Assembly: GCF_037975245.1 (NCBI RefSeq)
Contig: NC_092581.1
Location: 18,405,303 to 18,469,302, forward strand
Source of the DNA: Apostichopus japonicus
Taxonomy: Eukaryota; Echinodermata; Holothuroidea; Aspidochirotida; Stichopodidae
Direction of reading: 5' to 3'
DNA: 64,000 bases
The translations under genes were made by a program, and so were the position numbers. This document shows, piece by piece, positions 1-12,700 of this stretch; positions within the stretch are counted from its first letter, which is position 1, and each line of letters begins with the position of its first letter. Below the pieces are notes generated by a model. It searched no databases. It was not told the origin of the DNA and saw only the letters and a program-made list of their open reading frames with translations.

Positions 1-3000
1 TACTCATAAAGGATCCTATCACCGATGGTATATCAAAGTCATGATATAATATTGAAAATGTATATAATTGTAAACATGGATTTGCTTTAGCGAATTTTCC
101 TCTCCTGTAAGAGAAAATACCCACCCAACCCGACCCCATCTGACCGCCTTATACGGCTGCGTATATGTAGCATGCATGCAGGCATATACCGATAAATTGA
201 ACTGTTGTGTAATGTATAACTATAAAGGTTTTTTTTCAGATTTAGTTCTTATGGTCTAAAAACTCGATATAACATCTTGTCCAGAGCTGTTCTCTGCCAC
301 AGACGACCCGGATCATATACTTGCGCAACATGTTAAGTGCTTCAACATGTTATGGGCAAAAGTGAAAAGCGTCCTCGTAAAGGAATCGAATGTATAGCGA
401 ATGTACACGAACATGTGCTGATGGGACTTACACTCCTACAAGTTTGAATCCCTTATGCAACACCCACCCACTCCCCACTTCCCCACTCCCCCTCTCTCTG
501 GGGCGATGATCATAAAATGTATGGATCAATGAAAATAATGACAGAAGCGCGGTAATATAAAGCAGAGTTTTGGGATCAACGATCCATGACCTATACCATT
601 GGGACAGAACCACGACGCACACCTTGGTCCGGCCCCGCCGCTCAGAATTAATGCAAGGGATGTATTGAACATGTAATTTGAGACTAAAGATATCTTTATC
701 GATATCCGTCGGCAAGCTGCAGAAACTGTCAATATATTTTTCGAACGTCTGGAAAACTGCCGCGACGCACGTTTGGTGCGCGTTTACGGACCGTCGACGT
801 TGCGGGTATTCAACCCCGTGTGCAAAATAACTTTGCACGCAATCATTGTTCCTGGCAACAATACATGACGAAAGCTGTATATCATACGGTTTGTTCAAGG
901 CGACGAAATAGTTGAGAAGTTTCAGATCAATGCAAATAAGTCATTATATATATACCTATACCTATAAACTCAAGTAAATCAATGTAAACATTTTAAATAT
1001 CGTACCACTCCTATACTAATTTATACACACATGAGTAACTTTTTCTTTCCTTTTTCATTATTGAACTCTTATGAAGTTCTTTCAGATCGGTTTTATTTTT
1101 CCCCCTTTTCTTTCCCCATTCCCAAATTTGTTTTCTCTCCATTTTTTGTTTGTAACAGCAGCCTATTTATAGTAAACAGGATCCGCTTATTTCTTTATTC
1201 AATCGTACAGCTTACCGGTAATATTTACACAGTGCTGTATTATGAGGCATAACAATTAAGCTAAAGTCATGGTTGATTGAAAAACACACCAACACCGGTT
1301 GCTATGTATAAATAATTATGACGTCATTATGCGAGCGTTGAACAAAAGTGCAGGTAAGGTCGTACTCTACTCTGTGATGTTCGTTTTTTTGCCCAGATGA
1401 CATTACAGACCCCGTTGATTGTGATCCAACTCCCTGGTGTATGGTAGTTAATGGTTTAACCGTATTATAATCTTCACAAAAACTAGTGAATAACCATAAA
1501 TTCCGTCAGAGTTGGAAGTAGTATAGCTTAATATTAATAATATGTAAATCGAATGTTAAGACATATAAATGTGAAATATGTATATGTATAGGCTTTAACC
1601 ATCAATCCAGTAGGCATCAGTTCAAGCGCCCTCATTTGATTGACATGAAAATGATCTTTTGTCTCTGAATGGATATTCCGTTATCCAGAATCGATTTCAT
1701 CATAAGATCTGTTTTATTGTTGTAAATTGCGTTTATCAAGCACTTGGCTAAAACGGATCCCTCACCAGGAATCAGAGGCGCAACCTCGTACATTTTCATT
1801 TTCGGCGTCGGTGAGGTCGGGGGGGGGGGCATGTTTATGCGGTACAACTATATAAACAATTGACAATTCTTCATTCGGTTTCCAAATTTGCAAAAGATAA
1901 CATGGTTCTGCATCTAAGCACCCTCAAATATACCAAAGTTTTTCAAATTTAGGGAAGAGAACATATGTCCTCTCCTTAACACCCCTCTCCTGGACGACTT
2001 GGCATCTTACTCCCCCCCCCCCCCCGAGTACAAAAGGTGGTTGCGCCCTGCCATGCATGATTTCATGTCTTATGTTGAAGAAATGTAATGAATGTATCGA
2101 ACAAACGCAGAGCCTGCATGAATGTAATTATAATGGAAAGAAACTTAAAAATGTCATCATATTGCTCTTAAATGTACAGATCATTTGTTTGCAGAGAAAG
2201 ATGAACATTCTCAAAAAAAGAAAAACAAAAAAGTTTGCGACAACGTTGTACAGTAGCAGTGAAGACAAACATTTCAACTGTGAAATCAAGCGAGGTCATG
2301 CTCGATGACATCACTATCTCCTACTGCGCATGACTCATTTCCTCAATCTGTCAAGTGCAGGCAAGATAGCGTACAACCGTACCTATAGTGGTCATGAACT
2401 ATTAATAAAACAATTAAAACAAAAACAACAGCAACAACAAAAACGACTAATTATGAATCTTTGCTGTGAGCTAAATTCATAATTTTCTTACAAAATGTTT
2501 AATATAAAAGTGATAAATTTTTCATTTTGCTGCAAAATTGTTACATTAATTGATGGCAATTCATAAATAATAATTGTTGTCATTTTGCAGCAAAATGTTG
2601 AATTTCTCACTTATGAGATTTTGAGAATTATTAACACACCAACATTTTGTTGAAAATTGCTATAGTTACGAAAAAGATCTTAGCATTTTGACGGCTTAAC
2701 AGCAAAATCACAACAAAAGGCGCTGGTGCATTCATGCATAATCATATCGTAAAACGCATTCTTAGTTGGTGGCTAACCCTATTTTGATCGAGTTATTATG
2801 TTGACTAAATATAGTCATATAGGTCAATTCAGGATGTCATTGGCCTAGCAATATCAAGGTGTGTTTGCCAATGCCAATGGCGTGTGTTTTTCTGTATGTA
2901 GTATATTCGGTATATGTCACGGAACGCGTATATGATGCTAGTCTCCCGAGTTCCCAGTTTCGAGAGCCTGTGTGCTTCCCTATAGTCCTTCCGCAAAAAC

Positions 3001-3738
3001 AAGATAAACGATTTATTTATTTTATAATCCCACGGATAGTTTCATAAATGGTTTGTGCACACTGACAATATTAGAAACTTTTGTACTTAGCACCTCTCGC
3101 TCAAACTTTCCAAAATGTGAAAATGTACCGTTTTTACGAGATCTATACTAACCGCCAAAAGTGCTCTAAGTGAAGCTTATAATGGAAAAGTCCAATTAAA
3201 AAATACGTAATTTTTCATTTCAGATGTTAACGTTCATCGCATGTTTGTCTTTAATTGAGGTCAATATATTTAAAATATAGTATTGGTTGAAGTCTCATGT
3301 TTTTTTTTAACAAGAGAGTGCCAAGGATGACTTGAGTTTACCAGATTACTCCCCCCCCCCCAACCAAACTTTGGACGAGTCTAGCTGCTGTAGAACTTCT
3401 AACTTTGCCGTTTCATTTTTGTAATCACTACTTCCCTTCACAGGAAGAAGCGTACATAAACTTAGAGCGTAATAGGCAAGCTTCAAATGACCCAAACAAT
3501 ACTCGGTCTTGCTGCTTTCTACGTATTTCGTCGCGACAATCCTAAAGTGGATGACACGGAAGACTGCACCACTGAAAATCATTTTATCTAAAGAACTGAA
3601 TTGTTGATTAGTCGTTTTAGTTGAAGCTACCCAGATATAGTGTGTAACTACAACGCCAACTTCTAACAGTGTTTTTTGTTGTCCAGAATTGCGTCCATAA
3701 TAAAACATTGAATTTTATAACTTGAAACTTTTACCAAG
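1..3738. other. Region upstream of the NOX gene
   Basis: Mostly non-coding. It holds G and C homopolymers (near 1820 and 2012), an AT-rich block at 2400-2760, and the presumed NOX 5' UTR just before 3739. Two weak coding candidates: a minus-strand open frame 898-428 and a plus-strand frame ending in TAG at 397. I see no recognisable promoter element. Confidence 0.5.
428..898 (-). CDS. Possible coding frame of unknown function (156 codons)
   Basis: An uninterrupted minus-strand frame in a stretch richer in CpG than its surroundings (about 730-830). The translation has several cysteines, a middle part rich in D, I and F, and a hydrophobic segment near residues 110-125 (LLYITALLSLFSLI). I recognise no family. 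It could be a species-restricted gene, an exon, or chance; a shifted minus-strand frame (732-526) is open over part of it, which lowers confidence. Confidence 0.2.
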   Translation of the reverse strand: MNKPYDIQLSSCIVARNNDCVQSYFAHGVEYPQRRRSVNAHQTCVAAVFQTFEKYIDSFCSLPTDIDKDIFSLKLHVQYIPCINSERRGRTKVCVVVLSQWYRSWIVDPKTLLYITALLSLFSLIHTFYDHRPRERGSGEVGSGWVLHKGFKLVGV

Positions 3739-6700
3739 ATGAGTGACAGAATAATCAACGAAGGACTGAAGTGGTTCATTGTGGTAAGTACGATAGAAAA
3801 CCATCTTACTCGAGATCTGACAGTATTTATGACCACGTCAATGTTTTTCTCAACTTAGGTAATGTATGACTAGTGCTGCGGTAAACCGGTAAACATTTGC
3901 GTGCGTGCGTTCAATATTGATGCTATTCAAGAACTTGCTGACGGTAATTATTGTGAAATTATTGTAAATGTGTAGGTTTCCAGCCTACATATGTAAGGCG
4001 TTAACCAGTGCCTGTATATTGGGCCCAATAAGCGTGTGTAAAATGTGAGCATACACATATAGCCCAGGCAAGATCGTGCGTTAGGCCAGTCTAACGCTGA
4101 GGCCTTCAATATTTACACAATCCAACAGCGACACATTTTTAAAGCTCAACTTAATTGTACTATGCCTGACGAGAGGGCTCAGGTAGACTGTAACCCTGAG
4201 CCTGGGATCAAATGAGGGCCTGGGAAAATTGGAGGGTGCCCAGGGAAGTAAGGCATAAAGAGTAGAAAGTATTTACTATTAATAAGGGTATTCTCATTTT
4301 CATAGTGTACTAAAATGTCATCAGAATAACCCTCCAAATTTAGAACCATGACATGATTTGATAACTGTTTTCAAAAGTACTCTAGCTGCTGGAGATTATG
4401 GTTCATCACAATTATTCAAAAACAGTGTGTTCCAAGGGTTCACTGATCAGACAATTATGTAGGCATAAAGACTAAGAGGAGCAAATGTTATGATGATGGC
4501 AGTTAAATGCTTTCTGAAGTTTGAACTGGACTGAGCATTGTTCAACTTTCTATTGCATATTTCTGGGCAAAACAGCTGACCTAATTAAGCTACTCACTTG
4601 GGTCTCAACACCCCTGGAGCTATAGGTGTATGAGCCATGGCCACTTTGATGTTGTGTCAGTGGCCACTATTCCAAGGGGTATTAAGAAGGGGTACATTTA
4701 CATGAAATTATTGGCCAGATGGATGTACAATTAATCAAAGATTTTGATCAATTAAACCTGGAATATTATCTGACCTGAAATAATGTCTTTCTGTGGCAAA
4801 AGCTGGTTATATGTTTAATTAGTATTCATAAATATGTAACATAATCTAGCTGGCTAGCCCATCAAGTTGCTTACAGTGGTGCATGGCACTAAAAGTAGGG
4901 GGTGGGGGGCGGGGTCGAAGGGCAGCAATAGGGAGCAAGCAAACAGTTTGCATGGCGGGCAGACATTTTGGAAGTGCAAAGACGCACCTGTCAAAAGTCA
5001 CCGTCAAATTTAGGGCTCTTGTGGATACAAATATTCCTTGTTCTCTCGATCTGTGTGAGTTTAAGTTTATAGGACATAGTGCATGAGAGAGAGAGACTGA
5101 GAGAGAAAATCAGTTTCAATGGATTTATTGCAATTAAAGCCCTGGTGCAGGGTTCAAGTGGTGGAAAAACCTTGAGAAGTTGTAGGAATCTGAGATATTT
5201 CTTTTTCCCTGTAGCTACTTTAAATCACATATAAACACATGTCAGCAAGAGGACTTTAATTTCTTTGGAAGGTATTCCAAGCATGCATGGTAGCAAGCAT
5301 GCATGCATGCGTGGCATATATGTCGTACTTTTAGATAGTTCTCTTGTTGCTATTTTAATTCATGAAAGCAAACATTCCAGAGATCATGTAATTCAGTATT
5401 ATTGTATGCAATGGCCGGCTGGGTAGCACAAATATATGTGTGGCAATTTGATGATTGTGTATTAGGGGTGGTTTCTTCAGGGCCACTCAATACATTCACT
5501 CACTCAGGGCCACTCAATACATAGCTTTTTTTTGTGGCTTTAAATAGAAAATAATGCGTGAGATTATTTATCCAAATCATAGTATACGTGCATGGCGGCC
5601 AAAACCTTTATCCAACACATGCTGCATTAAATGACACTTCGTGGTCGTTTCTGTGACCTGTGACCGTATAGCAAGTTGTACCTCATGATTATTATCATGA
5701 TGTCTGTACATCTCTTGTGTATGAGTGTAAGTACGTACAATCATATATGATCCACATCGATATGGTTCACTGGGTTTCCATTTGGCCTGTTTCCTACAAG
5801 ATTTCTAACCGCAGGCACTTAGCCAAGGGGGGGGGGACGGGGCAACCGCCTCCTCCCCCCCTTGAGCATATTTTTTGTATTTTTTTGATGATATCGTTTT
5901 TAATTTCAAAATAGATAATGCATAGATGCAACTTACAAGGCCTGGGAAGTGCCATTTCCAGCGATCTGGGAGGCATTAATTTCGGCTAAAATTTTCTTTT
6001 ACACTTCGCGCCTACCCATGGTGGTGCTACGATTAGATAGTTTGCCTTTACCGTTCACCCCTTCCTTGGCAAATTCCTTGTGTCACAATTTGTATATCAC
6101 AAAAAAACGTCACCGACTTTCCCGAAAGTTGTTTTTACTTTCTTCGAAATGAATTAGCTAGACGGACTGCATCCGTAATGAAATTTGGTTTGCCGATAAA
6201 AAAGGAAAATAGGGCTGTAGCAAACAGTAACTATATACATTTATACATATATATATACAAAATATCACAAAGCGCGCGAACCATTTTGGGGATGAAAGTT
6301 GCTATGCGCCTGCACTCAAGCAAATGTCCCCCCCCAATATTTGAAAAAAATCGCCACCCCTGCTTGTACATGCATGTGTCCATTTCATTTCCTGCTTTGG
6401 GAACTCATAGAATTTGGATCAATGGGACCTCAATTCTAATCCTATTGTTATAAACAATTAGTGAACAGGATTTGCCAACAGAATGCTAGAAAAGGGACAA
6501 ATATATGGTACAAAAACTCTCTGTTTGGTGGATTAATTGTATTCAGTAGATCTGATGATGTTACTTCCTTGTTCCTGGTTCTGCCCCAAACCAGCGCATG
6601 CAACTATATTTGCAAGGTACCTCACAAGTCTCCACTTATGCGTGCACCTGGGTGAAGAGAGGCAATGTAGATTCAGTGCCTTGCCCAAGGATAACGTAAT

Positions 6701-9700
6701 GATCTGGATAAGCTAGACTTGAACCTGCCATCTTGCAAGTCCATTGCCTTAACCACTTGAACCATAATTCTGTGATTACAGAATAACTCAGACAGTATTG
6801 TCCTGTTATATAGCCCAAATAAAACTGGTTAATAGTCACTTAACTTGGTATTCCTAGAAATGCATGTACTTTTTTTTATTACTTATACATGTACTCTGTG
6901 AGTGTTTTAATAAACCACAGCTATTTTATTTTTTATTTTTTTATTTATCCAGGCTCATTCTGACCTGTCGAGACCGTCATATGCCTGAAAATCAGGTTCC
7001 TTCTGATTACAGCTTTTGCAAGTAACTCCATTGTAATTTCACATCTGTACAGAGTAGCGTATAATGGATTCAGTGTAAATATGGTTAAGCACAATAAATA
7101 CGATACCCAAGACTATTAACTGAAGGATGCATAAACCATGGTGGAGATACATATAGTTTCAAAGTCTTGGAACTACGAATGTTATTAAATATTATTATTA
7201 TTACGTGATTCATTCCATCATAAATATCATTTATACTCTCCATATAATAATAAATACTTGAAGGTTTACAGTCTTGTTTCAAGTCAAGGACATCTCACAT
7301 GACTTTACAACACTTAACCTCTGGTCATTGGTTATTTGTCATACCCCCATGCAGACACCAAAGTGTGCAAAATTCAAACAATCCCTTCTGGGACACCATA
7401 CAGTACACCACAGATCTAGATTCCATTAAATGGTATATGACATGAGTAGCACACATATATGTGCATAGGCGTAGGAGCCCAATTTGATTTGGGGGGGGGG
7501 GGGCTGTAACTACTTGCCCGAAAAATATTACCAAAGTTTTTTGCGCGCTTCGCGCCCGTTCAACACGTTAATGTGCATATCATATATGCATGCGTCGGTT
7601 GTTACATCGCACAGCAATAACATACAATCATTTGCCATCTTATTACCCTTCCATATTGGTTAGAATTATTGGGAAATTCATTACAATAATAATGATTATA
7701 ATAATATCAGTTTAACCATTGAAAAACACATAGCAAGTTATTTTTCTTTCAGTAGGTGCCCGAAAAATTCTCAGCATATTGCCCGAATTTTCACAAACAT
7801 TTTTGGTTGGGGGGCTGCAGCCCCCCAACCCCCGCCTCCTACGCCTATGTAATATGTGGTGATTTGATGATTGTGTATTAAGGGGGGTTTCTTCAGGGCC
7901 ACTCAATATACCTATATCCTTTCCATCAGAATCACATCCACATGTTTCTTTAATTTGAATATTGCTTTGACTTGATGAGTATAACAAGTGAATAGTTAGC
8001 AATAAAGAAGAATCGGTTTGAAATTTAAGTACCGGTTCATACTGTTAACAACCTGGATGAAAGTCAATACCTAAAGCCAGTGGCGGAGCTTCCATACAGT
8101 CAGGGGGGGCGGATGCCCCCTGACGGATTAAAATGGACTGCTGGCGCCCTTTTCAGCTTTTTACTACTTTTTACTTATTCGCGATTATTGACTTTTTATT
8201 GCGCTCTCATCAACCTATTGACATTTGTCACATTCTGTTGGGGTAATTTTCTGACAAAGTGGCGATGACACCTATTTATTCTATGTTTATCTGCAAATTA
8301 GCAAGGCCCGGAAAGGGTCATTTCCTGCGATCTAGGGAGTATCTTTACTCAAAATTTTCTGTACGCTCCGCGCCAACCTATAGTGGCGCTCCGCTTAGAT
8401 AGTGTCGAAAGCGCCCCTACAGACCATTCTTGCCCCCCCCTGACCAGTACCCCTGGCTCCGCCACTTCCTAAAGCCCTGTGTTAAAAACTTCACCTTCTC
8501 CCATTTATGGTAACTTAGTAGAGCTTCATCCCGTGTACCCCAATTACAAACTGTTCCAGTTTCCATTTCCTATCTGTAAATCATGTTGTGGCATTGGAAA
8601 AAAAAATCACAATTAAACTATTTTGATGCAAATATCATCATTGATAAGTTATGATTATTCTCCTACTGTATATCTTATACCAACCCAGACCACGCCCACG
8701 CCCCTCCCCTTCCCCTCTCCTCTCCTCTCCCTCCACCCCAACTGTATGGTCCTATCATACATGCAAGCCTGTCTTGTTATCTGTTTGGTTATTATATGGC
8801 TGGATATCTACCAACAGTACATATGAAGCTTTTAGCTCATGCATGGTTCTTCGTACCATAATGTCTCCACCACATCCCGTAGGCCTCTGTGTACTATTAA
8901 TGCCTTGACGTGTATTTTCTTTTACAACAGACCTGCTCCATACCTCTACCCTGCAATCTCCCATAGGAATGGTTCTTTACTTTCAAACCAATTCGTGACC
9001 AATTTCCTGCTTTGGGATCTCATAGAATTTGGATCAATGGAACCTCAATTCTAAACCTATTGTTATAAACAATTAGTGAACAGGATTTGCCAACAGAATG
9101 CTAGAAATTGGACAAATATATGGTACAAAAAATCTCTGTTTGGTGGATTAATTGTATTCAGTAGATCTGTTGATGTTAACTTCCTTGTTCCTGGTTTCTG
9201 GAACTTAATGAACCCTCAAAGTGACATCAGAATTTTAAGAACACAACCTGGGCTAACCCTTGGTACCTGGCCTTTGGTGTGATTTATCACAAAATGTCAT
9301 TTGTAGGTGAGATGAATTCTGTTGAAATCAAGTGAGAACTTCTTGGAAGCTGATACTTCTAATGTCAAGTGTTCTTTACTGGTGTATGGAAATAGGAACA
9401 TACAGTATGTATAAATGTGGTGAAAGATAACAAATATGAGAGAACTCAAGAATTATAGTAAACAGGTATTTTATTGAACTGTATTGTACAAGAGCCAGTG
9501 AAAAACTGATATAGAAAATAACTTATTGTAAGAACAAAGAAACATGAGCATGGTCGACTTGAAATGATGAATCATAGGAACTGTAGAAAACGGAACAGAC
9601 GTAAACTTGAACAAAGGCTTTTATGTCATTCTGTTCAATAACTACAGTAAGGTTACACGATATGGCCACTTTAACATATTGGATCGGACCAGCTCTAAGT

Positions 9701-12700
9701 GTTCTGCATTGCAATGATGTTGATCCCCTGCCCATTTACATTAGAACCGGGCCTGCGATCATAATCATCCAACAGGAAGTTACAGTTCCTGTACGTGCAG
9801 AAAACGTGCAAGCCATAAGGCGTGGGATATGTATACAGCACTATAAAGCGCCGCCTACTACTTGTATATGTCTCAAATTACATACATGTGTAACAAACAA
9901 CCGCAGAAGTTAAAGGTCCTGGTTCAGGCCCAAGCTTAGTTTGCAAGGATACATTTCAATGTTAACTCTGAGAATTGAATCTGACCCTTTTTCAATCTTA
10001 ATCGATCGAGGGGTTCAAATCGTGGGCTCTGACTACGTGTTCCCAGTACAAATTGAACACAGAGTGCGTGTGGGGGGGGGGGAAGGGGGGCCCAACCACG
10101 GTTATATGTATGCAGGCTCTGATGATTGGCAAAACCAAATTTCCCTTCAAAACAATTAGAAAGAGCAGTATAGTTAAGGTAAAAGTAGTTTTGACGATGA
10201 TTGACAATTATTTTCAGGCAGTGTCCTGGTTGGTGATCTTTAACTCAGATAAAATCTCATTTGCTTCTCAGTGAAACAATGAAACATGGCATGGGTAATA
10301 TGGATATGTATTTAATAGGCCCACATTGTAGATATCTGAGAATTAGGTCCAAACATTTTATTGGAAGTTTGATGTGTGTGACCCAATTCAGAAGCTTCAA
10401 AGGTTTCTCTTGTTGACAAAAATGCACCATAGATATACCTTAATTTTATATTCTCACTTTTGTGACAGTAATCGGGTAACACTTGATAAAATGTGAATAC
10501 CAGTTTTTCGTACTAGTCCATTTATAAGGTTTTTCATCCACATAATTAATATGTATGTGTCATTGCACGAAATCAGAGAAAAGAAACATTTTTTTTAGAT
10601 TTCTTACTGAAAGGAGGAAATATCATATGCAATGGTGACCATGGTGTGTGTGCTAGTTTGCATGGTGTATATATGTGATTCTTTATTGAAATAACCACAG
10701 ACAACATATTTCAGTTCATATATTTGAACAATTAACTGCTGTGATTGTTGACTTCAATACAAGATGGATTAGATTCAAATATTTACATAAGTGTGCATTA
10801 AAAGGGTTATTCTGTTGGGAATTGAGACTGTAAACCTTATACTGAAGAGAAAAATAGTCCAAACTATATGTTACCATAGTTGAAAACCAGTGTCAATATC
10901 GTTTAGTTCTCCCTCAAGTTTATTGGTATCCTTTCCTTTAATTAGTCCTGAAAAGTGGATCACAACAGGCTATTAAAGGTGATCATATTTTTTTCTCAGA
11001 AATTCTGGGGACTGAATGTTGGTGTTGACCCCTAATGTTGACATCAAAGGGATAGTATCTACACATTGTGTTGTAAGGGACTGGTGAGGTTTGACATGTG
11101 CTCAGTGTGCTGTACGTGTTGCTATGTTTCAAGAATGATGGTCAAATCCCCTCGTTTCTATCATAAAATCTCAACAAACAGGCATTTTAGTTTCCAATTG
11201 ACATTATTCTGTACCTTTTTACAAACTTGAGAATTAAGTTTTAAATTAAATAATGGACATTTATAATGCCCCGGTATCCGTCCAAAAAGACGCTCATGGC
11301 GCAGTGACACAAACAGTGCAACAGCAAAACCCAAAAAACAGTAAACATATTACAAGACAAAAATGAAAGCAAAAAAAAGGCTAACACTGAAAAATGAATT
11401 AAACAGTTTTCATCAGATGTGTCTTGAGAGAGTGTTTAAATGAAGCAAGAAATGGACTGTGTTCTGGAAGGAGCTGTTCCACATAGAAGGGGCAGCAGCA
11501 GCAAAAACTCTTTTGCCCCATGATCGATTTGAGCGATTTTCACACAGAAGTAATTTATTGTGTGATCTCATGAAACTGCAATATGCGTGATATGGTTGCA
11601 GAAGTTCTGACAAGTGGACTCGCGAAGTTCTAACAAATAACGATATGTGAAAATGAATATTTTAAACAAGGGCGTAGGAACCAGGGGGGGGCTGGGGGGG
11701 CGCCAGCCCCCTTAGTGAAAAATATGGGGGGCGGAAGTATCATTCAGCCACTTCGCAAGTCAGAAAACCCCTTTTTCATTTCCAAATGAGAAAAAAATCT
11801 CATTTGGAGCACCAAATTGCATCTAAGGCCAGGTGAAAATGCAAAATTATTTACAAAAGGGAGTGGGTGTTGAAGTGTGCTATATTGCACAAAATTGCAT
11901 CTGAGGCCACCCCCCGGGACTGACTTTTGGAAGGTTTGTTTTGGCCATCTATGGCAGTGTAATATACAGCTGAATAGTGAGAATGCCATGTGAACTAGTG
12001 CACAAGCAGTGGCAGAGCGTCCATACAGTCAGACGGACTCAAATGGACTGTTGGCGCCCTTTTCAGCTTTTTACCACTTTTTACTTTATTTACTTTTTAT
12101 TGCGCTCTTATCTACCTATTGACATTTGTTACATTTTGTTGGCGATGACACCTATTTATTCTTCGTTTATCTGCAAATTAGCAAGGCCATGAAAGGGTCA
12201 TTTCCGGCAATCTATGGAGTATCTTTACTCAAAAAATTTCTGTACGCCCGCGCCAACCTGTGGTGGCGCTCCGCTTAGATAGTGTCGAAAGCGCCCCTAC
12301 AGACCTTTCTCGCCCCCCTTGACCAATACCCATAGCTGCGCCACTTTGCACAAGGAATATCAGGAAATATTTGACCCTGCATTGCATCACCGTAAAATGT
12401 TCTCCAAAATGGGCAAGTTGCCACACAAATTCAAAGATGTATTGCAGTTTGTTCACCGCTGGTTTCATAGTATTTCTTATAATTAAGAGACGAGAAGTTC
12501 AGATCCTTTCATTTTATACCTCTCTACTGCATTGTCTCATTATCCAACAACAGATATGAAAATGTCCTCGGATCACCATGGATACGATGAAGAGGACATA
12601 CATACATTCTTCTGATGAAATTATTCGGTGACTGTTTAATTCTAACTTGCATTTAATCATTTATTATTTCAGCTTATCTGGTTGGGATGGAATATCTACC

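Larger units (their letters stand above)
3784..12672 (+). other. NOX intron 1 (8.9 kb), repeat-rich
   Basis: Contains a decayed hAT MITE (5820-6070), a pair of ~196-bp direct repeats (6387 and 9002), a tRNA-derived SINE (6636-6785), a nested hAT MITE (7464-7850), two more MITEs (8078-8467, 12007-12346), a LINE remnant (about 11413-11613) and a diverged relative of the 33237 element (11667-11930). I see nothing in 3784-5430 beyond short microsatellites and GCATGC-rich DNA at 5280-5310, and nothing in 9300-11270. No alternative coding exon was recognised. Confidence 0.6.

Noticed and set aside
3346-3708. 120-codon minus-strand frame opposite the NOX 5' region
   Set aside because: No recognisable similarity; begins in a C-run and overlaps the likely 5' UTR of a well supported gene.
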